A stretch of DNA of 35,205 nt from Muribaculaceae bacterium (GCA_017451225.1 JAFSPZ010000046.1:1-35205); one strand, 5' to 3'; counted from the first letter of the stretch, positions 23,749-32,943 are shown. A program made the numbers and translations. The notes: generated by a model from the sequence alone, not told the origin.

Positions 23749-26730
23749 CTACCTTCTACAGAAGTCGGCGAACTTGCAGTAGCGGCAGGGAGTGCTGCTG
23801 GGCTTGGTGTTGGTGGTTTGGGTAAATGCCGTGTCCTTGTCAAAGAAGTTCCTCATGACCTCGTCCATGCGCTCGTTGAATTGAGTGTTATGGGCGCGGT
23901 AGTCATGAACCATCACCTTGTTGCGGCCTGAGCCGTAGAAAACACCACTCTGGTCTATGTCGCGCAGCTTGTAAATCACCGGCTTGATGGCTTCGTCATA
24001 GTGCATCTCCTGGGCATAGGCGTTGCAGTAGAGCATGAGCTGCAGCACCGCCTTGCACCGCTTGTCCTTGTTAGGGTTGAAGAGGTCTTCCATGTCGTTG
24101 AAGTCGGTCTTGTCGGAGCCTGTCTTATAGTCCACCATGCGCACTGTGCCGTCGCTCAGGCGGTCGATGCGGTCGGCTGTGTAGGTGAAGTTGAAATCCA
24201 CACCGCCATAGTTGAGCATTATGCCCTTGTGCTTCTTCTCGCACTCGAGCACGGTGAGGAAATTATCGTCGATATTGTTGAGCAAGTCGATGTCGTAGCG
24301 CAACACGTCGCGCACGCTGTTGAGAATAGCAACGCTGATTATCGACGCCTCGCCATGAAGCGGCTGGTCGAGGTCGGCAGCGCGCAGATAGGTACGGTTC
24401 ACCTCGTGGCGCACCACTGTGTCGAGGCGGGTTTTGATAAAGCGCTTGATGTCGCCGCAGGTCACCTTGTGCTCGCCTTCCCTTGGCATGCCGTCAACGT
24501 CGGGGTAATAGAGCTGCTGGAGCGAGTCGTGGACAATGGTTCCAAAGGTGCCGGCGCCCATGAAATCGTCCTCGGCATTGTCGGTGCTCAGGCGTTCGAT
24601 GTAATGGAAATAAAACGACAGCGGGCAGTTGATATATTCATTGATGGAACTTGCCGAATGTCGCTTGCCGTCTTTCATCTTGTAAGACTCTAGAACATCG
24701 AGTACATGCCCGGTTTTTGGGACGTTTATTGCGATGTTGTTAATCACGCTGGCATTGAGGGTGTATTCACAATACTCTATCTGGCAGCCATAAATCATCT
24801 CAAGTTGAGGCACATAGCGAGTGATTTCCTTCGAGTCGGTCGACTTGGTGCTGGTGTCATGAAACAGATGGACCTCGCTCGCGCGGCTTATCAGGCGGTA
24901 GAAATAATAGGCCCACATCGATTCTTGGTCGCCCACGGTAGACATGCCGTAGTAGCGGCGCATATAGTCGCTGATGAAGGAGTTGGAGCGGAACTTGCGA
25001 GGTAGCACGCGCTCGTCGCAAGAGAGAATAATCACTTTTTCAAAGTCGAGGCATCGGGTCTCGAGCATTCCCATGATTTGAAGTCCCTGCAGCGGTTCGC
25101 CTTCAAAGGGGATTGAGATGACCGCCGACAGCCGGTCGATGAGGAAAAATACCGTCGACTCGCATGGTGGCAGGTCATAGCGCGATAGCATGTCGACTAG
25201 AGTTGTGAGAACCTCACAGTACTGGTTTATAAATGCCAGCTGCAGAGCTTCAGGTTTCTCTTCTTGATCGTCGTCTTGTTCGTCACCGTCTTCCGATAGC
25301 TGCTCCTTGACGAGAGTGCAGAACTCAATGAGGTTGTTGAGGAAAGCCTTCACGCTTTCCACGTCGTCAACGCGGTCTATGGTTCTGAACAGCACGCCGA
25401 ATGGCTTGTCCTGCAACAGTGACTGAGGCACCACAAACAGGTTCCCCTCGTCAATTTTCATCATCACCTCGATGGCATCGTGGCCAAAACAGGTCTTTAT
25501 TAGCGGATGAGAGAGCACGGTTTTCACCATTCCGCGATAATAGCTCCACTCACCACTGGCTTCACGGCGCGCCTGGCGATGAAGTTTTGCCACAATGCGC
25601 ATGAGCGAGGCAATATCGCTGCTCTGCAGTGGATAACCCATCGTCACATTGACGTTCACATCTATGTTCAGCGAGTTTAGCAGTGGCACGAATAGGCTCT
25701 CGTCGGGCATTACCAGCGCTGTGTTGATGGCGTTTTTCTCGCTTAATTCGCCACGCTGGGCAAAGTCGTCGAGCAGGCGGCTTGCACATTGCACCTGGCC
25801 CACATCCGACGGTACGCCATAAACCTTGATTGACGGGAATTTATCTATAGCTTCAACTATGAAATCGGCTGGTTGAGGAAATTCCTTGAGGAAGAAGTTC
25901 ACATAGCGGCCACCGGGGTTGACGTTCGCTGCCGTTGCCGAGAAAGCTGGCGACGATGCGTCCCAGAAGAAAAGCGCCTTGCCCCTGTTTTGCAGACGCT
26001 TGAAAATGGCAATTTCGCTTGTGGAGAGCACATTAAAGCCCACGAAAACATATTTCTTGTGCCCCAGGTCCTTACCGTCTTTAACCGCGAGGCTTGCCGT
26101 GCGGTAGATGTTGCCCATCGAGCTCATGCCGCTTTTGGCCAAGTCGTGATGATAGGCTGTGTATAGTTCAAGCATGCTGTTCCACAACCGCATGAACTCT
26201 TTTTTCACTTGCTCGCCTTGACTGGCCGGGGTGGAGTAGTTGTCGCGCCAAAAGTCGTCGTCATCGCCTGCCATGCCTTCAACACTCATGTTAAGGTAGC
26301 GGCGAACGATTTCGCGCACGTCACTGTCTATATAGTTGGACTGTATCTCGCGCAGTTCACGCACGTTGTTGAAAATTTGCTCGGGGTCAACAAGATACAT
26401 GTCAACATCGTTGAAATCTTTGAGCAAAACGTTGCCCCAATACACAAACTTGTCGAACGGATAGGCCTCATTGCCGCTAAGCGAGGTATAACACTTGTAG
26501 AGCTTGAAAAGGGCTTCTACGGCTGGCACAGCTGCAAGACCGCTCAGCGATGTGACAAAGTCGGTGATGGTGGTCACCGCAGGGGTAATGTATACTCCGT
26601 TGCTGGCAAGGTCAAACTCCCGTTCAAGAAAGGTGCAGCTACGATGATTGGGCAGCACAAAACAGTAGTCGTGAAAGTCGCCTTTTGACTGAAAATACCG
26701 AGCCACCTGGCGCAAGAAAGGAGTGAGCAT
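23749..26730 (-). CDS. AddB-like PD-(D/E)XK nuclease/helicase subunit
   Basis: A 993-residue protein matching the AddB-like subunit of AddAB double-strand-break resection complexes. The N-terminal part (CFVLPNHRSCTFLEREFDL) lacks a Walker A motif, so it is probably an inactive helicase fold, as expected for AddB types. The C-terminal nuclease has FGTIVHDSLQQLY (about 730), DRIDRL, VDYKTGSDK (about 867) and LQLMLYCNAYAQE. Cys in YINCPLSFYFHYI (about 700) plus CRYCKFADFC at the C-terminus give four cysteines placed as in AddB iron-sulfur clusters. An AddA partner is not in the window. It follows holB by 24 bases, so the two are likely one transcript. Confidence 0.85.
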   Translation of the reverse strand: MLTPFLRQVARYFQSKGDFHDYCFVLPNHRSCTFLEREFDLASNGVYITPAVTTITDFVTSLSGLAAVPAVEALFKLYKCYTSLSGNEAYPFDKFVYWGNVLLKDFNDVDMYLVDPEQIFNNVRELREIQSNYIDSDVREIVRRYLNMSVEGMAGDDDDFWRDNYSTPASQGEQVKKEFMRLWNSMLELYTAYHHDLAKSGMSSMGNIYRTASLAVKDGKDLGHKKYVFVGFNVLSTSEIAIFKRLQNRGKALFFWDASSPAFSATAANVNPGGRYVNFFLKEFPQPADFIVEAIDKFPSIKVYGVPSDVGQVQCASRLLDDFAQRGELSEKNAINTALVMPDESLFVPLLNSLNIDVNVNVTMGYPLQSSDIASLMRIVAKLHRQARREASGEWSYYRGMVKTVLSHPLIKTCFGHDAIEVMMKIDEGNLFVVPQSLLQDKPFGVLFRTIDRVDDVESVKAFLNNLIEFCTLVKEQLSEDGDEQDDDQEEKPEALQLAFINQYCEVLTTLVDMLSRYDLPPCESTVFFLIDRLSAVISIPFEGEPLQGLQIMGMLETRCLDFEKVIILSCDERVLPRKFRSNSFISDYMRRYYGMSTVGDQESMWAYYFYRLISRASEVHLFHDTSTKSTDSKEITRYVPQLEMIYGCQIEYCEYTLNASVINNIAINVPKTGHVLDVLESYKMKDGKRHSASSINEYINCPLSFYFHYIERLSTDNAEDDFMGAGTFGTIVHDSLQQLYYPDVDGMPREGEHKVTCGDIKRFIKTRLDTVVRHEVNRTYLRAADLDQPLHGEASIISVAILNSVRDVLRYDIDLLNNIDDNFLTVLECEKKHKGIMLNYGGVDFNFTYTADRIDRLSDGTVRMVDYKTGSDKTDFNDMEDLFNPNKDKRCKAVLQLMLYCNAYAQEMHYDEAIKPVIYKLRDIDQSGVFYGSGRNKVMVHDYRAHNTQFNERMDEVMRNFFDKDTAFTQTTNTKPSSTPCRYCKFADFCRR

Positions 26731-26754
26731 GCTGATGGGTTGTTTTGTTGGGGT

Positions 26755-27876
26755 TTACTTCTTGATGAGAGTTGCTGTGCGTATTGCCACGTCAAAGAGC
26801 ACAATTTTGGCATTGCCGTTGCCGCGTATGTCGCGGATTGCGTCGCCAAAGAGCTTGAGTAGCGGTTCCACATTGTTCTCGTTGATGAAACGTGCAAAGT
26901 TTTTGCTGAATTGAGCCTCTTCTTGAGTCTCATAGTTGAGCGACGGCATTTGCAGGTTGTAAATATAGTTCTCACGCACCATGCGCGAAGCGTAGTTCAA
27001 GAACCGTTGCGATTTCTCGCGTTTGTACTCGGCAATATCCTCGCTCCAAGCTTTGAGTTTCACCAGGTCGTTCATGTAGGCAAGTCGCATGAATGCCATG
27101 AACTGCTGGTGGAAGTCGTGAATCTCGCTGCCGTGGTCCATGTTGCGCAGTGCCAGCATCACGTTGCCGTCGGCGGGGGCTGCTAGCGCCAGAGCCTCGT
27201 CGATGTCGATGCCCTCGGTGCGGGCGATGTGTTCGGCAATCTGCTGGGTCGATGGCTTGCGCAGTTCAATGCGTTGTGTGCGTGAGTAAATTGTAGGCAG
27301 GATGTTCTTAACGTTGTCGGTGGTGAGCAGGAAAATGCTGTCGGGGTCGGGTTCCTCGATGAGTTTCAGCAGTTTGTTGGCACAACCGGCGTTCATCTTG
27401 TCGGCCTGCCACATGATCAGCACCTTATAGTCGGCGGTATAGGCACTCAGGCTCATCTTCCGCACTATACTGTCGCTCTCGCTGGCATAGATGAGGGGTT
27501 GAGCGTTCTCGTTGCCTATTATCGATAGCCAGCGCTCATAGTCTTCGGCGATGACTCCCTCGTCCAGGAATTGCTTCCATTCCTTGTCAAAGTCCTCGCT
27601 CACGGGATTTTCTCCTTTCTTGGTAATAGGGTAGGAGTAGAACGTGTCGGCATGGTTCAGCGACTGGTGCTGAAGGCATTGAGGGCACACTCCGCATGAG
27701 TCGCCGTTGATGTGGTTGGTGCAGTGTATGTACTGTGCTGTGGCTAGGGCTAGGGCAAGCTTTGGAACACCAGGCTCGCCATGGAAGAGTAGGGCGTGAG
27801 CAATGCGGCCGCTGTCAACCATGCGGCGCACTTGGTCGATGGCACGCTCATTTCCTATGATATCGCTGAATTTCAT
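26755..27876 (-). CDS. holB: DNA polymerase III subunit delta'
   Basis: AAA+ clamp-loader subunit, 373 residues. The N-terminus FSDIIGNERAIDQVRRMVDS is typical. The P-loop is degenerate (HGEPGVPKLALA, residues 32-43, Leu where Ser/Thr should be), consistent with delta' being a non-ATP-hydrolysing subunit. Four cysteines (52, 61, 64, 67; CGVCPQCLQ) form the zinc module. Sensor-like segments VLIMWQADKMNAGCANKLLK and PTIYSRTQRIELRKP follow. ATG at 27876 lies about 23 bases after a TAAATTTG box (27907-27900) with no clear -33, so it is likely the first gene of a holB-addB-like unit. Confidence 0.93.
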   Translation of the reverse strand: MKFSDIIGNERAIDQVRRMVDSGRIAHALLFHGEPGVPKLALALATAQYIHCTNHINGDSCGVCPQCLQHQSLNHADTFYSYPITKKGENPVSEDFDKEWKQFLDEGVIAEDYERWLSIIGNENAQPLIYASESDSIVRKMSLSAYTADYKVLIMWQADKMNAGCANKLLKLIEEPDPDSIFLLTTDNVKNILPTIYSRTQRIELRKPSTQQIAEHIARTEGIDIDEALALAAPADGNVMLALRNMDHGSEIHDFHQQFMAFMRLAYMNDLVKLKAWSEDIAEYKREKSQRFLNYASRMVRENYIYNLQMPSLNYETQEEAQFSKNFARFINENNVEPLLKLFGDAIRDIRGNGNAKIVLFDVAIRTATLIKK

Positions 27877-27899
27877 CGGTCAGTAGAACTTATTGACCG

Positions 27900-27907
27900 C
27901 AAATTTA
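27900..27907 (-). promoter_or_regulatory. -7 box of holB
   Basis: TAAATTTG on the minus strand matches the -7 consensus. No TTG is visible 19-21 bases upstream. I see no convincing hairpin terminator for the helicase gene in 27877-28000. Confidence 0.45.
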
Positions 27908-28000
27908 CGAAATTTTCTCTAAAAGCGTGCTATATCAACAGCAAAAAATAATTAGCGTTAGGGAAATAACAACTATGCATTTTTTTGAGTCATCCTGCAA

Positions 28001-29878
28001 TCAGCGGCGGCGTGATTTCTTTATGAACTTGTCGTAGTTGCCGGCTGGTTCTTGTTCATTTTTCTTGCCGCGGTTCTTGAACCCTCGCTCGGCATCGCGA
28101 CGGGTGCGTCGGGTGTTGCGTCCGCGACGCTCGCGCTCCAGTGCCTCAAACTTGATGCGTCTTCTCTCGGCTCGGTTCTGTTTCACCTCGCTCTCGTAGG
28201 TAATGGCCGAGTAGTCCTTGTTGGCGTCGGCAATCTCAAGGTAGAGTCGCTTGCCGTAGAACTCGCTGTTGCGCAGCGCGCTTATCACGTTGTGGGCTTC
28301 GCCCTGCTGTACATCAAAGAGGGAGTAGTTGGTCAACAGGTCTATGCGGCCTATTCCTATGTGCTGTCCCTTGCCCGATGCGTTAATCATACGAATGAGG
28401 TCGGGGGCATAGAATCCGTGCGACTTGCCCACATTGATGAATACTCTTTCATAACCCTCCTCGCCTGTGCGGCGGTCTTTCTCGCCGTTTGGCTTGCGGT
28501 TGCGCTCGTTGCGCTCCTTCTTCTCGCCGCGCTTGCGTTCTTTCTTCTCGGGAACAATGTCGAGCACTGGTGCTTTCTTGTAGTAGTCAAGCATGCGGTT
28601 GAACTCCAGTGAGAGAAGGCGCTTTATCACGTCCTCGCTGCTAAGCCACGAGAGTTTTTTGAGCACATTGGGCAGGAAAGGAGCGATTTCCTCTTCTTGA
28701 ACCTCCACGTTCTCGAGGCGGTCGGCGAGGTTGAACAGCTGTTTCTCTATGATTTCCTCAGCCTTGGGCACCTCACGGCGCTCAAACTCTTTGCCTATGT
28801 GTTTCTCTATTTGACGCAGCTTGCTGCGCTCGCGGCTGTGGATGATGGCGATGGAGATTCCTGTCTTTCCGGCGCGACCAGTGCGACCACTGCGGTGGTT
28901 GTAGATGTCGTTGTCGTCGGGCAAGCTGTAGCTGATGATGTGTGTGAGGTCGTTGACATCGAGGCCTCGTGCTGCCACGTCGGTAGCCACCAGCAGCTGC
29001 AGATTGCGCTCGCGGAACTTCTTCATCACCGCATCGCGTTGAGCCTGCGACAGGTCGCCATGCAGAGCATCGGCGTCATATCCGTCCTGTATGAGCTGCG
29101 ACGCAACTTCCTGGGCGCTTGCGCGGGTGCGGCAGAAGACTATGCCGTAGATGCGCGGCAGATAGTCTACAATACGCTTTAGAGCATTGTACTTGTCGCG
29201 TGCGTTAACCATATAGTAGATGTGGCGAACGTTGGCCGAGCTCTCGTTGCGGGTGCCGGCAACAAACTCCACAGGGTCGTGCATGTAATTCTTGGCAATA
29301 TTGGCAATCTCCTTGGGCATGGTTGCGCTGAAGAGCAGCATCTTGCGCTCATCGGGCACATGGCTCAATATCTCGTTAATATCGTCTACGAAACCCATGT
29401 TGAGCATCTCGTCGGCCTCGTCAAGGATTACTGTGCGCACATCGTCGAGCTTCACAGCTCCGCGCCTAATTAGGTCCTGCAATCGTCCCGGAGTGGCTAC
29501 AATCACTTGCACGCCGCGGCGAGCGGCCTTGATTTGTGGCTCTATGCTGGCTCCGCCATACACTGCCAGCACCTGCAATCCGTCAATGTAGCGGGCATAG
29601 TCCTCGAGGTCGGTCTTGGTTTGCAGGCACAGCTCGCGAGTTGGGTCAAGGATTAGAGCCTGTGTGGTGCGCGAACTGGTATCGATGCGCTGCAGCGTGG
29701 GCAGACCAAAAGCCGCAGTCTTGCCGGTACCGGTTTGTGCCAGTCCCACCACGTCGGTCTCCTCGTTGAGCAAGTGTGGAATCACCATTTCTTGGATGGG
29801 CATCGGGTTCTCATATCCCATCAGTTCGATGGCGCGCAGCAAGTCCTCGCGCACGCCCAGTTCTTTAAATGTAGCCAT
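28001..29878 (-). CDS. DEAD-box RNA helicase (DeaD/CsdA type)
   Basis: ATP-dependent RNA helicase of 625 residues, probably acting in ribosome assembly and RNA decay. Motifs are in order: Q motif PMPIQEMVIPHLL (about 25-37), AQTGTGKTAAFG (about 46-57), DPTRELCLQ, VILDEADEMLNMGF (about 150), LLFSATMPKE (about 181), TDVAARGLDVND and HRSGRTGRAGKTG (about 330). After a basic linker (443-472, many Lys/Arg/Glu) comes a DbpA-like RNA-binding domain (RVFINVGKSHGFYAPDLIRM to GKRLYLEIADA, about 473-549). The tail is very basic (RRGRNTRRTRRDAERG) and ends KKSRRR. ATG at 29878 follows a TACCTTTG box about 30 bases upstream. It appears to be a single-gene unit. Confidence 0.95.
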   Translation of the reverse strand: MATFKELGVREDLLRAIELMGYENPMPIQEMVIPHLLNEETDVVGLAQTGTGKTAAFGLPTLQRIDTSSRTTQALILDPTRELCLQTKTDLEDYARYIDGLQVLAVYGGASIEPQIKAARRGVQVIVATPGRLQDLIRRGAVKLDDVRTVILDEADEMLNMGFVDDINEILSHVPDERKMLLFSATMPKEIANIAKNYMHDPVEFVAGTRNESSANVRHIYYMVNARDKYNALKRIVDYLPRIYGIVFCRTRASAQEVASQLIQDGYDADALHGDLSQAQRDAVMKKFRERNLQLLVATDVAARGLDVNDLTHIISYSLPDDNDIYNHRSGRTGRAGKTGISIAIIHSRERSKLRQIEKHIGKEFERREVPKAEEIIEKQLFNLADRLENVEVQEEEIAPFLPNVLKKLSWLSSEDVIKRLLSLEFNRMLDYYKKAPVLDIVPEKKERKRGEKKERNERNRKPNGEKDRRTGEEGYERVFINVGKSHGFYAPDLIRMINASGKGQHIGIGRIDLLTNYSLFDVQQGEAHNVISALRNSEFYGKRLYLEIADANKDYSAITYESEVKQNRAERRRIKFEALERERRGRNTRRTRRDAERGFKNRGKKNEQEPAGNYDKFIKKSRRR

Positions 29879-29908
29879 TATGTTATAGGGTTAGTTTTAA
29901 TTTCGCTG

Positions 29909-29916
29909 CAAAGGTA
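29909..29916 (-). promoter_or_regulatory. -7 box of the helicase gene
   Basis: TACCTTTG on the minus strand, 31 bases before the ATG. The expected -33 position reads TCG rather than TTG, so only half of the promoter is convincing. Confidence 0.5.
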
Positions 29917-30010
29917 CAACTTTTTTGCTATAACCCCGAATTGGGCATCATGATTTATTACTCATTTCGCGTCATTAATGAAAATTTTATAGATACAATA
30001 TTTTCTAATA

Positions 30011-30042
30011 TTGCCCACACAGCTTTTGTAGCATTACCTTTG
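30011..30042 (+). promoter_or_regulatory. Promoter facing the 30.0-30.7 kb gene-poor region
   Basis: TTG at 30011-30013, a 21-base spacer and TACCTTTG at 30035-30042. It points into 650 bases with no convincing gene, so it may drive a small RNA, a short peptide, or a long leader for the OPT transporter. Confidence 0.65.
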
Positions 30043-30072
30043 CGTACACACGAAAATTAAAATTAAGCAACT

Positions 30073-30315
30073 ATGATTTTTTTCAAAAAATGTCCCACCA
30101 GAGATGTGAATTCTTTGTTCTTATGTTCTTATGTCCAAAAAACTAGAGTCGAGGCAAAATATGTTCTTATGTCTAAAAATAGAGACAAGAGCAGAACAAG
30201 AGAAACAAGAAATCTTGTAACTCTTGATAAATCCTGTCACTCCTGTCTAAAAACCAGGCGCAGCCCAAAAATAAACGTTTGTAACTCCTGTCATCTTTTA
30301 AAACAGAAAATTTAA
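30073..30315 (+). CDS. Possible 80-residue basic protein with two CxxC pairs
   Basis: An ATG about 24 bases after the expected start of transcription from 30011-30042 opens an 80-codon frame. The product is basic and ends with SCHSCLKTRRSPKINVCNSC, two CxxC pairs like a small zinc knuckle. Against it being real: the frame crosses short DNA repeats (30213-30249), composition looks intergenic, and I know no family. It could be an accidental frame in a non-coding transcript. Confidence 0.2.
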   Translation: MIFFKKCPTRDVNSLFLCSYVQKTRVEAKYVLMSKNRDKSRTRETRNLVTLDKSCHSCLKTRRSPKINVCNSCHLLKQKI

Positions 30316-30590
30316 ATCTTTATGCTTACAATTTGTAACTTGCCAAAATTTGCCCAAACTGTCCCACTTGTTCTGTTTTCGACCATAAAACCCATGAAAT
30401 TTGGTTCATTTTTCCAAAAGAAAAATTTTTTTTTTAAAAAGTGTCCCATTTTCGCATCCACACCAAGACCTCCAACTTACAATTTGTAACCAAATCTAAA
30501 GGGTCAAAAAACAAGAGAAGTTGGACAAAAGCGTAGTTTTTTCCTGAAATTGTCCCACGTCCCGATCACGATCCCCGATCACGATCCCCG
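30091..30590. repeat. Cluster of short dispersed and tandem repeats
   Basis: Within 500 bases: TGTCCCAC at 30091-30098, 30360-30367 and 30551-30558 with TGTCCCAT at 30442-30449; the 15-mer CTTACAATTTGTAAC at 30325-30339 and 30476-30490; four TCYTGTAAC-like 9-mers at 30213-30249, partly complementary to the preceding ACAAGAG-rich stretch (30183-30211); and a 13-base tandem CCCGATCACGATC at 30561-30573 and 30574-30586. This is all that the 813-base stretch 29879-30691 holds besides its promoters and the doubtful small frame. Confidence 0.8.
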
Positions 30591-30615
30591 AAAAACAACT
30601 TTTACGACTCTCTTG

Positions 30616-30646
30616 CTGTGATAAATAAAATTATTTGTTAACTTTG
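30616..30646 (+). promoter_or_regulatory. Promoter of the OPT transporter gene
   Basis: TAACTTTG at 30639-30646 with CTG at 30616-30618, spacer 20 bases (the nearest TTG is 23 bases away). The leader to the ATG at 30692 would be about 40 bases. Confidence 0.6.
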
Positions 30647-30691
30647 CACTTTTAAACATGAAAAGTATATTAAACTAATCATAAACCAACT

Positions 30692-32716
30692 ATGCAAGAC
30701 GAGAAAGAATTAAAACAAGAACTTGATGAACAAACAGTTGCTAAGGGAGTTCCTTCGTCGTCGCAAGAAAATGAGGAGATAGAACTCGCCGAGAATGCGT
30801 TTCGTCCGCTAAAGGAAGGCGAGAAATATGTTCCCATCTTGCGCCCCGAGAAGAATTATCCCGAGGTGACTCCCTATTCAGTGTCGATGGGCTTGATTAT
30901 GGCAGTGATTTTCAGTGCCGCAGCTGCCTATCTGGGACTGAAAGTGGGACAAGTGTTTGAGGCGGCGATTCCCATCGCCATTATCGCAGCAGGTATTGCT
31001 GGCGTTACCAAGCGCAAGAATTCGCTTGGCGAGAATGTGATTATCCAATCGATTGGTGCTGCCAGCGGTATTGTAGTGGCTGGTGCCATCTTCACGCTGC
31101 CAGCGCTCTACATCCTGCAACAGAAGTATCCCGAAATGACCGTTAACTTCCTTGAGGTCTTCCTCAGCTCGTTGCTTGGCGGTGTGCTGGGTATTTTGTT
31201 CTTCATCCCATTCCGCAAGTACTTCGTGAAAGAGAAACACGGCGAATTCCCCTTCCCCGAGGCTACCGCAACTACTCAGGTGCTGGTTCAGGGACAGAAG
31301 GGCGGTGAGCAGGCCAAACCGCTGCTCATTGCAGGACTTGTGGGTGGACTCTACGACTTCCTGATGAGCTCGTTTGGCTGGTGGAAAGAGGTAATCTCCA
31401 CTACTGCCATTCCTGCAATGCAGAACTTTGCCGATCAAACTAAGTATGTGTTCAAGGTCAATGTGAGTGCTGCGACTCTGGGTCTTGGTTTCATTATCGG
31501 TCTTAAATACAGCTTTATCATCTTTGCCGGTAGTGCATTCATCTGGTGGATTGTAGTTCCTTTGTTTGCGGCTGTCAGCCCCGAGATGGCAAACATGGCA
31601 ACCGACGACATCTTTAAGGACTTTGCCCGTTCGATAGGTATTGGTGGTATCGCCATGAGCGGTATCATTGGCATTATCAAGTCGTGGGGAGTTATCAAGA
31701 ACGCTGTGGGCCTCGCCGGCAAGTCGTTCAAGAAGGGTGGCTCAGTCGAGAAAGAGGAGCGCACTCAGCGCGACATCCCAATGAAGTCGCTGGTATTTGC
31801 CCTTGCAGCTGCTTTGGTCATTACCTTCGTGTTCTTCTGGATAGGAGTGATTCACAACCTGCCACAGGCAATCGTGGCATTTATCGTTGTTGTGGTCATC
31901 GCATTCCTGTTCACTACTGTGGCAGCCAACGCTATCGCCATCGTTGGTAGCAATCCCGTGAGCGGTATGACGCTGATGACACTTATCATCGCATCGGGTA
32001 TCTTCGTTGCTGTTGGCCTCAATGGCTGGCAGGGTATCGTTGCCTCAATGATAATTGGTGGTGTAGTTTGTACCGCACTTTCGATGGCTGGTGGCATGGT
32101 AACCGACATGAAGATTGGTTACTGGATTGGTACCACTCCTGCCAAGCAGCAAACTTGGAAGATGCTCGGTACCGTTCTCTCGGCAGCTACCGTGGGTGGT
32201 GTGATGATTATCCTTAACAAGACCTATGGTTTCTATGAGGGCGCCGTGCCAGGCGAGACTCCACTTGTGGCACCTCAGGCCAACGCTATGGCAGCTGTTA
32301 TCGATCCATTGATGACGGGCGGCGAGACTCCATGGACATTCTACATCTGTGGTGCTATCCTCGCATGCCTGCTCAACTGGCTCAAAGTGCCAGCACTGCC
32401 ATTCTCGCTGGGTATGTTCATCCCATTCCAGTTGAACACTCCGTTGCTCATTGGTGGTATCGTCAGCTGGTTTGTAAGCACTCGCAGCAAGGATGAGCGC
32501 ATCAACAAGGCTCGCATGGACAAGGGCACACTCATCGCCAGCGGATTCATTGCCGGTGGAGCATTGATGGGCGTAGTGAGTGCAGCAATGAAGTTTGGAG
32601 GATTCAAGTATGAGAGCCCGCTTAGCGACGGCATGTCGAGCTCACTTGGCCTGATAATGTATATCGCACTGATTGCCTACTTCTCAATCAGCTGCCTCCG
32701 TGCCAAGAAGGACTGA
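30692..32716 (+). CDS. OPT family oligopeptide transporter
   Basis: Proton-coupled inner-membrane transporter of 674 residues with about 14-16 hydrophobic segments. Bacterial OPT members probably import small peptides or metal-chelate compounds; the substrate is unknown here. The N-terminal 55 residues are charged and cytoplasmic (QDEKELKQELDEQTVAKGVP). The family core begins at EVTPYSVSMGLIMAVIFSAA, then GLKVGQVFEAAIPIAI, LGENVIIQSIGAASGIVVAG, EFPFPEATATTQVLVQGQKG, GSNPVSGMTLMTLIIASGIF and ALPFSLGMFIPFQLNTPLLI. Length is normal for bacterial OPT. Its own promoter is upstream and a large hairpin (32740-32796) follows the stop by 23 bases. Confidence 0.94.
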   Translation: MQDEKELKQELDEQTVAKGVPSSSQENEEIELAENAFRPLKEGEKYVPILRPEKNYPEVTPYSVSMGLIMAVIFSAAAAYLGLKVGQVFEAAIPIAIIAAGIAGVTKRKNSLGENVIIQSIGAASGIVVAGAIFTLPALYILQQKYPEMTVNFLEVFLSSLLGGVLGILFFIPFRKYFVKEKHGEFPFPEATATTQVLVQGQKGGEQAKPLLIAGLVGGLYDFLMSSFGWWKEVISTTAIPAMQNFADQTKYVFKVNVSAATLGLGFIIGLKYSFIIFAGSAFIWWIVVPLFAAVSPEMANMATDDIFKDFARSIGIGGIAMSGIIGIIKSWGVIKNAVGLAGKSFKKGGSVEKEERTQRDIPMKSLVFALAAALVITFVFFWIGVIHNLPQAIVAFIVVVVIAFLFTTVAANAIAIVGSNPVSGMTLMTLIIASGIFVAVGLNGWQGIVASMIIGGVVCTALSMAGGMVTDMKIGYWIGTTPAKQQTWKMLGTVLSAATVGGVMIILNKTYGFYEGAVPGETPLVAPQANAMAAVIDPLMTGGETPWTFYICGAILACLLNWLKVPALPFSLGMFIPFQLNTPLLIGGIVSWFVSTRSKDERINKARMDKGTLIASGFIAGGALMGVVSAAMKFGGFKYESPLSDGMSSSLGLIMYIALIAYFSISCLRAKKD

Positions 32717-32739
32717 TAATCCTTAATTCAAATTAATTT

Positions 32740-32796
32740 AGCTTGCCTCTCATGCTAAGTTGCCATTATAGGCAATGCCAGCATGAGGGGCAAGTT
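32740..32796. terminator. Large hairpin between the OPT transporter and rplY
   Basis: Arms 32740-32756 and 32780-32796 pair over 17 bp with about two weak pairs, and an inner 5-bp stem (TTGCC/GGCAA, 32760-32764 with 32771-32775) closes the loop. No T-run follows directly (the next is TTTTTTT near 32815), so termination is likely but not certain; it could instead protect the transporter mRNA 3' end. Confidence 0.6.
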
Positions 32797-32839
32797 GATG
32801 TGTGTCATGGAAGTTTTTTTGTTGAAAATTCAAAAACAC

Positions 32840-32870
32840 TTGTGTATTAATAAAAAAGGTTGTACCTTTG
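32840..32870 (+). promoter_or_regulatory. rplY promoter
   Basis: TTG at 32840-32842, a 20-base spacer, and TACCTTTG at 32863-32870. The leader (about 32877-32943) holds the direct repeat TTAAGCTC (32878-32885 and 32901-32908) around a small TCCC/GGGA stem. Confidence 0.85.
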
Positions 32871-32943
32871 CACCGCTTTAAGCTCCCGTGTGATGGGAAA
32901 TTAAGCTCAATAACTTAATTTTTAGTAACACAACTATTTAAAA

